Both the position numbers and the translations under genes were made by a program. This document shows, piece after piece, positions 1-10,028 of a stretch of DNA of 64,000 nucleotides. The notes beneath the pieces are model-generated. The model had not been told where the DNA came from and did no database searches. It was given only the letters and a program-made list of their open reading frames with translations. The DNA lies in NCBI RefSeq assembly GCF_024753255.1, contig NZ_JANUHA010000024.1, positions 1 through 64,000 of the forward strand. The letters run 5' to 3'. This DNA is from Massilia agri (lineage in GTDB: Bacteria > Pseudomonadota > Gammaproteobacteria > Burkholderiales > Burkholderiaceae_D). How positions within the stretch are numbered: the stretch's first letter is position 1; each line of letters opens with the position of its first letter.

Positions 1-1
1 A

Positions 2-30
2 AGAAAAACGGCAGCCTCGGCTGCCGTTTG
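2..30 (-). terminator. Rho-independent terminator of mrcA
   Basis: An 11-bp perfect inverted repeat (arms 6-16 and 19-29) lies just beyond the mrcA stop. Read on the minus strand, the stem is followed by a TTTTTCTT tract, the form of an intrinsic terminator for the leftward mrcA transcript. Confidence 0.85.
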
Positions 31-48
31 CTTGCCCGTCGGTCGAAC

Positions 49-2406
<2,358 letters not shown>

Positions 2407-2447
2407 GCTGGCTTTCGCTGAATAAACTTTACTCCGTTAATCGACCC

Positions 2448-2453
2448 ATTATA
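2448..2453 (-). promoter_or_regulatory. Candidate -10 box for mrcA
   Basis: The minus strand reads TATAAT, a perfect sigma-70 -10 hexamer, about 42 bp before the mrcA ATG. No good -35 lies 16-18 bp upstream (TATCCC at 17 bp), so assignment rests on the -10 and its position. Confidence 0.4.
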
Positions 2454-2554
2454 AGTCACACGATTGGCAGGGGATATCCGCACGGCTGAGCCAAAATGTC
2501 GCCAAACAAACGCTCGTCAATATCAAGCTGGAAACGGTCGTGGCAGGGGTGATA

Positions 2555-2573
2555 ACACTCTGCGCCAGAGTGT
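2555..2573. promoter_or_regulatory. Short perfect palindrome upstream of pilM
   Basis: ACACTCTG and CAGAGTGT form a perfect 8-bp inverted repeat around CGC. It lies about 45 bp upstream of the predicted pilM -35. It has no T tract, so an operator-like site or an incidental hairpin is more likely than a terminator. Confidence 0.3.
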
Positions 2574-2616
2574 GGCGCGCACGCCCCGGAATGCCTTGTT
2601 CCCTCATAGAAATATC

Positions 2617-2645
2617 TTGTCCGGGTGCATCCTTTTCGCTACGAT
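2617..2645 (+). promoter_or_regulatory. Predicted sigma-70 promoter of pilMNOPQ
   Basis: TTGTCC (2617-2622) and TACGAT (2640-2645) are separated by exactly 17 bp, and each matches consensus at four or five positions. The start point would be near 2652, giving pilM a leader of about 270 nt that contains the whole 2677-2830 repeat element. Confidence 0.5.
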
Positions 2646-2676
2646 CTAACGCGGTGCCTCATATATATGCACTAAG

Positions 2677-2830
2677 AACCTATCCCGACAGGGATGAGTC
2701 GTTGCTAGCGCGCCTGACAAGCGGGTGCTGCGTTGCTCGTCGTTGCATGGCCAGCCATGCGGCCTCCTCGCGCCTTGCCCCCGCTTGCCATGCATCGCTA
2801 TCAACTTCCCCATCCCCATCGGGATAGGTT
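2677..2830. repeat. MITE-like inverted-repeat element (AACCTATCCC type)
   Basis: The ends AACCTATCCCGACAGGGATG (2677-2696) and, on the opposite strand, AACCTATCCCGATGGGGATG (2811-2830) match at 18 of 20 positions. Each end is itself a small hairpin of the form ATCCC-N4-GGGAT, as in paired REP/BIME elements. The interior has further partial symmetry. No transposase lies nearby, so it looks non-autonomous. It is the only copy noticed in the window. Confidence 0.7.
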
Positions 2831-2922
2831 CAGGTATCGGTTTTATTGAAAGAATTTCCCGTCCGCGGGCGTTCAACATCGAATCCCGTGGAAAACGGGA
2901 AGGGCAGCCAGGGAGTACGCTC

Positions 2923-3987
2923 GTGATCAATCTCAGTTCCTTGTTCGGAAAGTCCAGTCCGCCTTTGGCCGGACTCGACATCAGCACGTCAGGCGTCCGC
3001 CTGGTCGAGCTGGCCGACGCCGGCAGGGGCGAACTGCGCCTGGAGCGCTATGCGGCCGAACCGCTGCCGCGTGGCGCGGTCGTCGATGGCAATATCGAAA
3101 ACATCGACCAGGTGTCCGAGGCCGTGCGCCGCGTCTGGAAGAAAAGCGGCACCCGCGCCAGGCTGGTCGCGCTCGGCATGCCGCCGGCCTCCGTCATCAC
3201 CAAGAAAATCATCCTGCCGGCCGGCATGTCGGAAGACCAGCTGGAAGTGCAGGTCGAATCCGAAGCCAGCCAGTACATCCCCTTCGCGCTGGACGAGGTC
3301 AGCCTCGACTTCGACGTGATCGGGCAAGCGCCCAACTCCGCCGAGGACATGGAAGTCATGCTGGCCGCCGCGCGCCGCGAGAAGGTCGAGGACCGCGTGG
3401 CGATCGCCGAAGCGGCCGGCCTCACCGCCACCGTGATGGACATCGAATCCTACGCCGCGCGCGCCGCGCTGGATCGCGTGGCCGGCGCCAGGCCGGAACA
3501 GATCATCGCCCTGTTCCAGATCGGCGCCCAGGCCACCCACGTGTCGGTGCTGCAGAACGGCGAAACCATCTACGAGCGCGAGCAGCCCTTCGGCGGCAAC
3601 GCGCTGACCCAGGACATCGTGCGCGCCTACGGCCTCTCCTTCGAGGAAGCCGAATCGCGCAAGAAGGCCGGCGACCTGCCGGAGAATTATCGGGCCGACA
3701 TCCTCAACCCCTTCCTGGAAAGCGCCGCGCTGGAAATCACGCGCGCCATCCAGTTCTTCTTCACCTCGACGCCCTACACCCGGATCGACCAGCTGTACCT
3801 GGCCGGCGGCTGCGCTTGCCTGCCGGGCCTGCTGGAACTGATCGGCAGCCGCACCCGCATCCCGAGCAGCATCGTGGCGCCTTTCGAAGGCATGAGCTAC
3901 GGCCCGCTGGTGCGCGAACAGCAGCTGCGCCAGGAAGGCGCCGCCTACCTGGTGGCCTGCGGCCTGGCCCTGCGGAGGTTCGGATGA
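2923..3987 (+). CDS. pilM: Type IV pilus assembly protein PilM
   Basis: Cytoplasmic actin-like (FtsA/ParM fold) ATPase that binds the N-terminal tail of PilN and anchors the alignment subcomplex of the type IV pilus machine. The phosphate-binding segment GLDISTSGVRLVEL lies near residues 17-30, and DYFxx-type FFF/TSTPYTRIDQLYLAGG-like sequence near residue 285 is typical of the family. The start is taken as GTG at 2923, which is preceded by GGGAG at 2911-2915 with a seven-base spacer and gives 354 residues, the usual PilM length. The longer frame upstream runs through the repeat element and is rejected. The TGA overlaps the pilN ATG (ATGA), the first of four such overlaps in this operon. Confidence 0.95.
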   Translation: MINLSSLFGKSSPPLAGLDISTSGVRLVELADAGRGELRLERYAAEPLPRGAVVDGNIENIDQVSEAVRRVWKKSGTRARLVALGMPPASVITKKIILPAGMSEDQLEVQVESEASQYIPFALDEVSLDFDVIGQAPNSAEDMEVMLAAARREKVEDRVAIAEAAGLTATVMDIESYAARAALDRVAGARPEQIIALFQIGAQATHVSVLQNGETIYEREQPFGGNALTQDIVRAYGLSFEEAESRKKAGDLPENYRADILNPFLESAALEITRAIQFFFTSTPYTRIDQLYLAGGCACLPGLLELIGSRTRIPSSIVAPFEGMSYGPLVREQQLRQEGAAYLVACGLALRRFG

Positions 3988-4598
3988 TCCGCATTAACCT
4001 GTTACCCCACCGCGAAGCCAAGCGCAAGCAGAAGCAGGCGGCTTTTGTTGCCCTGATGGCGCTGGGCGGCGTCGCCGGCGCGGCCATCGTGCTGCTGGTC
4101 GGCGCCTGGAACGCCAGCCGCATCGCGGTCCAGGACGAGCGCAACCTGGTGCTCAAGACCGCCAGCGCGGAACTGGACAAGAAGATCGCCGACATCAAGA
4201 CCCTGAAGGAAGAAATCGAGGCCCTGAAGGCGCGCCAGCAGGCGGTCGAGGACCTGCAGGGCGACCGCAACCAGCCGGTCTACCTGCTCGATGAACTGGT
4301 GCGCCAGACCCCCGAGGGCGTGTACCTGAAATCCTTCCGCCAGAACGGCCAGCTGGTCACCCTGAACGGCTACGCCCAGTCGCAGGAACGCGTGGCCGAG
4401 CTGCTGCGCAACGTGTCCGGCGGCTCGCCCTGGCTGGAACGCCCGAACCTGACCGAAGTGAAGGTCGCCACCCTGGGCCAGAGCAAGACCGGCCGCAAGG
4501 TCGTCGAGTTCCAGATGGACGTGGCGATCAAGCGTCCGCGCGAGCAGGAAGACACAGCGGCCAAGCCAGGCGCCGCCGCCGTCGCGAAGGCACCATGA
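3984..4598 (+). CDS. pilN: Type IV pilus assembly protein PilN
   Basis: Inner-membrane alignment protein that pairs with PilO in the periplasm and with PilM in the cytoplasm. The N-terminal motif INLLPHRE (residues 4-11) is the known PilM-binding signature. One membrane helix lies at about residues 19-42, then a coiled-coil-rich stretch at about 50-95 (ELDKKIADIKTLKEEIEAL) and a small globular periplasmic domain. 204 residues is normal. It overlaps pilM and pilO by four bases each, which implies translational coupling. Confidence 0.95.
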   Translation: MIRINLLPHREAKRKQKQAAFVALMALGGVAGAAIVLLVGAWNASRIAVQDERNLVLKTASAELDKKIADIKTLKEEIEALKARQQAVEDLQGDRNQPVYLLDELVRQTPEGVYLKSFRQNGQLVTLNGYAQSQERVAELLRNVSGGSPWLERPNLTEVKVATLGQSKTGRKVVEFQMDVAIKRPREQEDTAAKPGAAAVAKAP

Positions 4599-5266
4599 CC
4601 ATGAATATCGATCTCAAAGACCTCGGCTCCCAGCTGGCCGCGCAATTCCAGGACTTGCAGGGCCGCCAGCCCGGCCAGTGGCCGCTGGCCCCGCGCCTCT
4701 TGTGCGCCGCCGGCGTGATGGCCTTCGTGACGGGCCTGGGCTACTTCTTCTACTGGAGCGGCCAGTTCGAGACCCAGGAACAGGGCGCCGCCGAAGAAGT
4801 GCGGCTGCGCGACGAATACCGCATGAAGATGGCCCAGGCGATCAACCTGGAAGCGCTGCAGGCGCAGAAGGCCCAGGTCGACATGTATGTCGAACGCCTC
4901 GAGAAGCAGTTGCCGAGCAAGTCGGAGATGGCGGACCTGCTGTCCGACATCAACCAGGCCGGCGTCGGCCGCGGCCTGCAGTTCGAGCTGTTCAAGCCGG
5001 GCGCGGAAGTCGTGCGCGACTACTACGCCGAGCAGCCGATCGACGTCAAGGTGACCGGCAAGTACAACGACGTCGGCGCGTTCGCCGCCGACATGGCCAA
5101 CCTGCCGCGCATCGTCACGCTCAACAATATGGCGGTCAGCACCAAGGACGGCGTCCTGCAGCTGGAAGCCGTGGCCAAGACCTTCCGCTACCTGGACCCC
5201 GAGGAGATCGCGGCCCAGAAGAAGAAAGCGCGCGAAGAGAAGATGAAGAAGAAGGGGGGCGCATGA
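4595..5266 (+). CDS. pilO: Type IV pilus assembly protein PilO
   Basis: Inner-membrane partner of PilN. It has a short cytoplasmic tail, a single membrane helix at about residues 34-52, a coiled coil and a ferredoxin-like periplasmic domain (about 100-195). The segment from MADLLSDINQAGVGRGLQ onward is characteristic of PilO. The C-terminus is a lysine-rich tail (AAQKKKAREEKMKKKGG). The start ATG overlaps the pilN stop; a second ATG lies two codons later (4601). Confidence 0.95.
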   Translation: MTMNIDLKDLGSQLAAQFQDLQGRQPGQWPLAPRLLCAAGVMAFVTGLGYFFYWSGQFETQEQGAAEEVRLRDEYRMKMAQAINLEALQAQKAQVDMYVERLEKQLPSKSEMADLLSDINQAGVGRGLQFELFKPGAEVVRDYYAEQPIDVKVTGKYNDVGAFAADMANLPRIVTLNNMAVSTKDGVLQLEAVAKTFRYLDPEEIAAQKKKAREEKMKKKGGA

Positions 5267-5805
5267 TGCTGAAGAAAATGTGCGCCCTGCTTGCCTCCGG
5301 CCTGCTGCTCGCGGGCTGCGGCGACGGCGACGTCAAGGAAGTGCGCGACTGGATGGAGCAGGTCAAGCGCGAGACCACGCCTGCAGTCAAGCCGCTGCCG
5401 GAGCCGAAGGAATTCGTGCCCTATGCCTACGATCCGGAAGGCGCGATCGAGCCCTTCAGCGAGGCCAAGCTGCTCAATGAAATGCAGCGGGTGGCGGCGA
5501 CGACCACCAATCCGCTGGCGCCGGACGCCAACCGTCCGCGCGAAGTGCTCGAGAACTACCCGCTCGACACGATGCGGATGGTGGGCACGCTGCAGAAGGG
5601 CGGCGTCAGTTACGCGCTGGTGCAGATCGACACCTCGATCCACCAGGTCAAGGCCGGCCAGCGCATCGGCCAGAATCACGGGTTGGTCACGCGTATCAGT
5701 GAAGGCGCGATCGACATCAGGGAAGTAGTGCAGGACGCCACCGGCGACTGGGTCGAGCGCAAGGCGACGATCGAGCTGGCGGAAAGCAAGGAGAGCGGGA
5801 AATGA
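5263..5805 (+). CDS. pilP: Type IV pilus lipoprotein PilP
   Basis: Periplasmic lipoprotein that links the inner-membrane PilNO ring to the PilQ secretin. The signal peptide ends in the lipobox LLAGC with the lipidated cysteine at residue 19. After a proline-rich linker, the homology-region-type domain runs from about residue 85 (PLDTMRMVGTLQ) to the end, with the family segment VKAGQRIGQNHGLVTRI. The ATGATG start overlaps the pilO TGA and offers two in-frame ATGs. 180 residues is the usual size. Confidence 0.95.
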   Translation: MMLKKMCALLASGLLLAGCGDGDVKEVRDWMEQVKRETTPAVKPLPEPKEFVPYAYDPEGAIEPFSEAKLLNEMQRVAATTTNPLAPDANRPREVLENYPLDTMRMVGTLQKGGVSYALVQIDTSIHQVKAGQRIGQNHGLVTRISEGAIDIREVVQDATGDWVERKATIELAESKESGK

Positions 5806-7958
5806 CCCAAACCATGAACATGCGCATTGTCGTGCCAGGCTGGCTGGCGCGCTGCGGCGTCGCACTGCTGCTGGCTCTGGGAGCCGGTACGGTGGCCGCG
5901 CAGAGCAATGCGATCGAATCGATCACCGCCACCCAGCAAGGCCCCAACGTGGTCCTGCAGATCGCCATGCGCGAAGCCATGGCGAAGCCGCCGATCGGCT
6001 TCTCGATCACCAATCCGGCGCGCATCGCGCTGGACTTCGGCGCCACCAGCAACGCCACCGGCAAGTCGGCCCAGGACATCAACCTGGGCGACGTGCGCAG
6101 CCTGAACGTGGTGCAGGCCGGCGAGCGCACCCGCCTGGTGCTGAACCTGGCGCGACCGCTGAACTACAGCACCGCCATCGACGGCAAGTCGGTGCGCGTC
6201 ACCGTCGAAGGCCCGGGCGGCGCCCAGGCCGTGGCCGCCGCCGCACCGGCTTCCAGCGCGCACGCACCAAGCGCACGTCAAATGCTGCGCGACCTCGACT
6301 TCCGCCGCGGCGCCAACGGCGAAGGCCGCATCGTGGTCGACCTGCCGAACGGCCAGACCGGCGTCGACGTGCGCCAGGCCGGCAACCAGATCATCGTCGA
6401 CTTCCTGCGCACCGGCGTGCCGGCGACCCTGCGCCGCCGCCTCGACGTGACCGATTTCGGCACCCCGGTGTCGCGCATCACGACAAGCCCGCAGGGCGAG
6501 AACACCCGCATGACCATCGACGCCCAGGGCCTGTGGGAACAGTCGGTCTACCAGAGCGACACCCAGCTGGTGGTCGACGTGCGTCCGATCAAGGAAGACC
6601 CGAACCGCCTGGCCCAGGGCACCACCGGCTACCGCGGCGAGAAGCTCTCCTTCAACTTCCAGAGCGTCGACGTGCGCGCCGCCCTGCAGGCGATCGCCGA
6701 CATCTCGGGCCTGAACATCATCACCAGCGATTCCGTCACCGGCAACCTGACCCTGCGCCTGCGCGACGTGCCCTGGGACCAGGCCCTCGACGTGGTCCTG
6801 CAGGCCAAGGGCCTGGACATGCGCAAGAACGGCAACGTGCTGTGGATCGCGCCCAAGGAAGAACTGCTGACCAAGGAAAAGCTCGAGCTCGAGCAGCGCG
6901 CCCAGATCGCCGACCTCGAGCCGCTGCGTTCCGAGATCTTCCAGCTGAACTACCAGAAGGTCGAGGCCTTCCGTACCGTGTTCGGCATCGACGCCAGCGG
7001 CGGTTCGACCGGCGACAGCAAGAACCGCGTGCTGTCCAAGCGCGGCAGCGCCATCATCGATCCGCGCACCAACCAGATGTTCGTGACCGACATCGCGTCC
7101 AAGATCGAGGACATCCGCAAACTGATCCAGAAGACCGACGTGGCTTCCAAGCAGGTGCTGATCGAAGCGCGCCTGGTGGAAGCGAACGACGGCTTCTCGC
7201 GCAACCTGGGCGCCAAGCTCGGTTTCGCCGACCTGCGCACCCTGCGCGGCGGCGACACCGGCTGGGCGGTCAAGGGCAACGAGCGCGTCGCCATCGGCGG
7301 CAACCTGACCGGCGTGGGCCAGGTGACGGGCCAGACCCCGGACACCGGCGACGGCTACACCAACACCACCCTGGTCAACCTGCCGGCGGCCGCGATCGGC
7401 GGCGCCTCGGCGCCCTCGATCGCCTTCAGCCTGTTCTCCTCGGCCGCCAACCGCTTCCTGAACCTGGAGCTGTCGGCGCTGGAAGCGGACGGCAAGGGCA
7501 AGATCATCTCGAGCCCGCGCGTGGTCACCGAGGACAAGCAGATCGCCGTGATCGAGCAGGGTATCGAACTGCCTTACCAGGTCGCCACCAGCAGCGGCGC
7601 GACCTCGATCACCTTCAAGAAGGCCAACCTGCGCCTCGAGGTGACGCCGCAGATCACCCCGGACGGCAACGTCGTGCTCGAGGTGGACGTCAACAAGGAC
7701 AGCAAGGGCGAAGAGACCCGCGCCGGCCCGGCCATCAACACCCAGCACGTGAAGACCAAGGTGATGGTGGAGAACGGCGGCACGGTGGTGCTGGGCGGTA
7801 TCTACCAGCAGACCGAGCGCAACAACGAGAACAAGGTGCCGGTGCTGGGCGACGTGCCGGTGCTCGGCTACCTGTTCAAGTCGACCGGCCGCGAGAGCAC
7901 CAAGACCGAACTGCTGGTGTTCATCACGCCGAAGATCGTGGCCGAAGTCGGCCGCTGA
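5802..7958 (+). CDS. pilQ: Type IV pilus secretin PilQ
   Basis: Outer-membrane secretin through which the pilus fibre exits. A signal peptide ends near residue 33 (GTVAA-Q). Two AMIN domains, which bind peptidoglycan, lie at about 38-130 and 165-255. An STN/N0 domain follows at about 285-340 (KLSFNFQSVDVRAAL), then an N1 domain at about 370-440 and the secretin core at about 540-715. The core includes VPVLGDVPVLGYLF and the C-terminal LLVFITPKIV. 718 residues is typical. It is the last gene of pilMNOPQ, and a small hairpin with a T tract overlaps its stop codon. Confidence 0.97.
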   Translation: MTQTMNMRIVVPGWLARCGVALLLALGAGTVAAQSNAIESITATQQGPNVVLQIAMREAMAKPPIGFSITNPARIALDFGATSNATGKSAQDINLGDVRSLNVVQAGERTRLVLNLARPLNYSTAIDGKSVRVTVEGPGGAQAVAAAAPASSAHAPSARQMLRDLDFRRGANGEGRIVVDLPNGQTGVDVRQAGNQIIVDFLRTGVPATLRRRLDVTDFGTPVSRITTSPQGENTRMTIDAQGLWEQSVYQSDTQLVVDVRPIKEDPNRLAQGTTGYRGEKLSFNFQSVDVRAALQAIADISGLNIITSDSVTGNLTLRLRDVPWDQALDVVLQAKGLDMRKNGNVLWIAPKEELLTKEKLELEQRAQIADLEPLRSEIFQLNYQKVEAFRTVFGIDASGGSTGDSKNRVLSKRGSAIIDPRTNQMFVTDIASKIEDIRKLIQKTDVASKQVLIEARLVEANDGFSRNLGAKLGFADLRTLRGGDTGWAVKGNERVAIGGNLTGVGQVTGQTPDTGDGYTNTTLVNLPAAAIGGASAPSIAFSLFSSAANRFLNLELSALEADGKGKIISSPRVVTEDKQIAVIEQGIELPYQVATSSGATSITFKKANLRLEVTPQITPDGNVVLEVDVNKDSKGEETRAGPAINTQHVKTKVMVENGGTVVLGGIYQQTERNNENKVPVLGDVPVLGYLFKSTGRESTKTELLVFITPKIVAEVGR

Positions 7959-7972
7959 TCATCAGCTTTTTT
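7954..7972 (+). terminator. Compact terminator overlapping the pilQ stop codon
   Basis: GCTGA-TCA-TCAGC forms a 5-bp stem with a 3-nt loop, followed directly by TTTTTT (7967-7972). The left arm contains the pilQ TGA. The stem is short, so it may only attenuate transcription into the next gene. Confidence 0.5.
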
Positions 7973-7993
7973 CAACATAAACACGGCTTCAAA

Positions 7994-9949
7994 ATGAACA
8001 AAAAAACGAAGTACCTGAATACCGGCATGACCCTGCTGTTGGTGGCGGTCCTGTCCGCCTGCGGCGGCGGTGGCGGGGATCCCGGCACGACCGTGGGCGG
8101 CAATGGGAGTGGCAATGGCGGCGGTGGCGGATCACCAACCGCGCCCGCGACGCCGACCGTGGCGATCACCTTCGTCAATGCGAGTGGACAGGCGAGCAAC
8201 TCGCTCACCGGCGCTACCCCGCTGACGGTACAGGCGACGGTCCGCGACTCGGCCGGTAAACCGGTCCCGAACGCGCTTGTTTCGTTCGCCACTGACAATG
8301 AGCTCGCCGTGTTTTCGCCGACCGCCGGCACTAGCCTGACGGACGCGAACGGTGTCGCTACCGTTACAATGCGCACCGCCAGCCTTTCGGCCAGCGGCGC
8401 CGGCAAGGTGACTGCGACTACGGCCGTCGCCGGAACCACGGTTACCAGCGAAGGGAACTATTCGGTCGGCGCTACCGCGCTGTCCTTCAGCACGCTGCGC
8501 CTATCGCAATCCAGCATTCCGGCCTACGGCTCGACCGATGTATCGGTCGATGTCCTGGCCGACGGCGCGTTGTACACCTCGCAGCAGATCACCGTGCGGC
8601 TCAGCTCCGCCTGTGTCGCCGCAGGCAAGGCAACGCTGGTCGCCACCGCAACGACTAATCAGGGCACAGCCAGGGCGGTCTATCGCGACCAGGGCTGCGG
8701 CAACAATGACGTGATCACGGCATCGGCGGACGGCGTCAATACGCCGGTGACTGCCAGCTTGCAAATCGCCCCGCCAGCTGCGGCATCTGTGCAATTCGTC
8801 TCGGCCGCGCCGGTGGATAAGTCCATCGTGATCCGCGGCCAGGGCGGCATCAATCGTACCGAGACCGCCACACTGCGCTTCCGCGTTTTTGACGTGTTCG
8901 ATCGTCCTCTCGTGGGACAGGCCGTGGAATTCTCGGTTGTGCCGAATGGCGCGGTCACCATCAACAAGCGGAGCGACACGACTGACCAGAATGGTGAGGT
9001 CATTACCACGGTCAATTCGCTTGATACCCCGACGACTTTCCGGGTCCAGGCTACTCTACCGGGCACCGCGAACGCCACCCGTCCGAATATCTTCACCCTA
9101 TCGGACTCGATCGTCGTGACAACCGGTCTGCCGGTGCAGCGCTCCTTGTCACTGAGCACGACGCGTGCGAACGTCGAAGGTTGGCGCGTCGACAGTGGCC
9201 CGGTGACGCCGGCAAGTGTAGTTAGAATCCTGCTGGCGGACCAGTCTGGAAATCCGGTCGCCGACGGCACGCCGATCGTCTTCCAGACTAATCTCGGCGC
9301 AATCGGCTCGTCCGACCGGGGTGGTTGCACGACCGTCAACGGCGGCTGTTCGGTTGATTTCCGCACGCAGAATCCGCGCGTTGCCCAGCCGAACACCCCC
9401 GCAACGCCCTGCAATACGGGGCCTGGCTCGAGCCCAGACAGCACCCGCCCGGGAGTTGCGACAATCTGCGCCAGCACGACCGACGGAACCAACACTCAGT
9501 TCGGCAAGACAGCGATCTTCTTCAGCGGAAGCTTTGCCGACCACATCTTCCTGAACGGCTCGAAGACAGAGCTTCCGAACCAGACGGTGGAAATCGGTCC
9601 CGTTCCGGCGAACGATCCCCTGGTCTTCACGCTGCAGCTCAACGACCTGAACATGAATCCGCTGCCGGCCGGCTCCACCGTGCAGGTGACTGGGGTCGCC
9701 AATGCGACCGTCGTCGGCGTCGTTCCGGGCGCCGTGCCGAACATTCTGCCGCACAACGCGGCCGGGGTGGACGATCATACTGGCAACAACGTCAGCGGCC
9801 CGCAGGGTTCGACTCACCGTTTCACGATCAGCAGCGATGGCCCCAAGCCATGCACGGCCAGCAGCGTCGCGACTTTCGATGTGACGGTGACGACGCCCCT
9901 GGGCAGCACGACCTCGATTCCTTTCAAGGTTTCCTTCCGCTGCTCTTGA
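7994..9949 (+). CDS. Large lipoprotein with bacterial Ig-like (Big_1-type) domains
   Basis: Predicted outer-membrane or surface lipoprotein of 651 residues. The signal peptide ends in LSAC, followed by a glycine-rich linker (GGGGGDPG... to about residue 50). At least three invasin/intimin-type Ig-like modules are visible by their shared pattern (DxxGxPVxxxxVxFxT then TDxNGxAxxTV): near residues 80-120, 298-340 and 412-450. The C-terminal third has several cysteines and no recognised fold. The ATG at 7994 precedes a basic signal peptide. Third codon positions look visibly less GC-biased than in pilQ or aroKB. Its position 35 bp after pilQ suggests a surface or pilus-related role, but that is inference only. 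Confidence 0.85.
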   Translation: MNKKTKYLNTGMTLLLVAVLSACGGGGGDPGTTVGGNGSGNGGGGGSPTAPATPTVAITFVNASGQASNSLTGATPLTVQATVRDSAGKPVPNALVSFATDNELAVFSPTAGTSLTDANGVATVTMRTASLSASGAGKVTATTAVAGTTVTSEGNYSVGATALSFSTLRLSQSSIPAYGSTDVSVDVLADGALYTSQQITVRLSSACVAAGKATLVATATTNQGTARAVYRDQGCGNNDVITASADGVNTPVTASLQIAPPAAASVQFVSAAPVDKSIVIRGQGGINRTETATLRFRVFDVFDRPLVGQAVEFSVVPNGAVTINKRSDTTDQNGEVITTVNSLDTPTTFRVQATLPGTANATRPNIFTLSDSIVVTTGLPVQRSLSLSTTRANVEGWRVDSGPVTPASVVRILLADQSGNPVADGTPIVFQTNLGAIGSSDRGGCTTVNGGCSVDFRTQNPRVAQPNTPATPCNTGPGSSPDSTRPGVATICASTTDGTNTQFGKTAIFFSGSFADHIFLNGSKTELPNQTVEIGPVPANDPLVFTLQLNDLNMNPLPAGSTVQVTGVANATVVGVVPGAVPNILPHNAAGVDDHTGNNVSGPQGSTHRFTISSDGPKPCTASSVATFDVTVTTPLGSTTSIPFKVSFRCS

Positions 9950-9965
9950 CGTTTCGACACAAGGT

Positions 9966-9996
9966 TTGACGCAAAAAGAGGCGGCCAGTCTATACT
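9966..9996 (+). promoter_or_regulatory. Candidate promoter of aroKB
   Basis: TTGACG (9966-9971) and TATACT (9991-9996) each match the sigma-70 hexamers at five of six positions. The 19-bp spacer is longer than ideal. The -10 lies within the stem-loop of the upstream terminator, so termination and initiation signals overlap here. Confidence 0.4.
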
Positions 9997-10009
9997 GGCC
10001 GTCTTTTTT
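9977..10009 (+). terminator. Terminator after the Ig-like lipoprotein gene
   Basis: GGCCAGT (9983-9989) pairs with ACTGGCC (9994-10000) around CTAT. The stem is extended by GAGGC/GTCTT pairing and is followed by seven T residues (10004-10010). Upstream A residues pair with the T tract, which could give some bidirectional activity. Confidence 0.8.
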
Positions 10010-10028
10010 TATTTCCGCGGACCTGGCA

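Larger units (their letters stand above)
2407..2922. other. Intergenic region between mrcA and pilM
   Basis: This 516-bp gap carries the divergent promoters of mrcA and pilM, a short hairpin (2555-2573) and a 154-bp inverted-repeat element (2677-2830). The reading frames crossing it on either strand have no family resemblance and run through the repeat, so I call no gene here. Confidence 0.7.

Noticed and set aside
2725..2922. N-terminal extension of pilM
   Set aside because: The added residues are encoded by the inverted-repeat element and have no ribosome binding site, while GTG 2923 has a good one.
6533..7993. Upstream extension of the Ig-like lipoprotein frame through pilQ
   Set aside because: The extension is an out-of-frame reading of pilQ; a lipoprotein signal begins exactly at the ATG at 7994.
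9966..10028. TTG start adding 21 residues to the aroK part
   Set aside because: It lies in the candidate promoter -35 and upstream of the terminator hairpin and T tract; the added residues are not shikimate-kinase-like.
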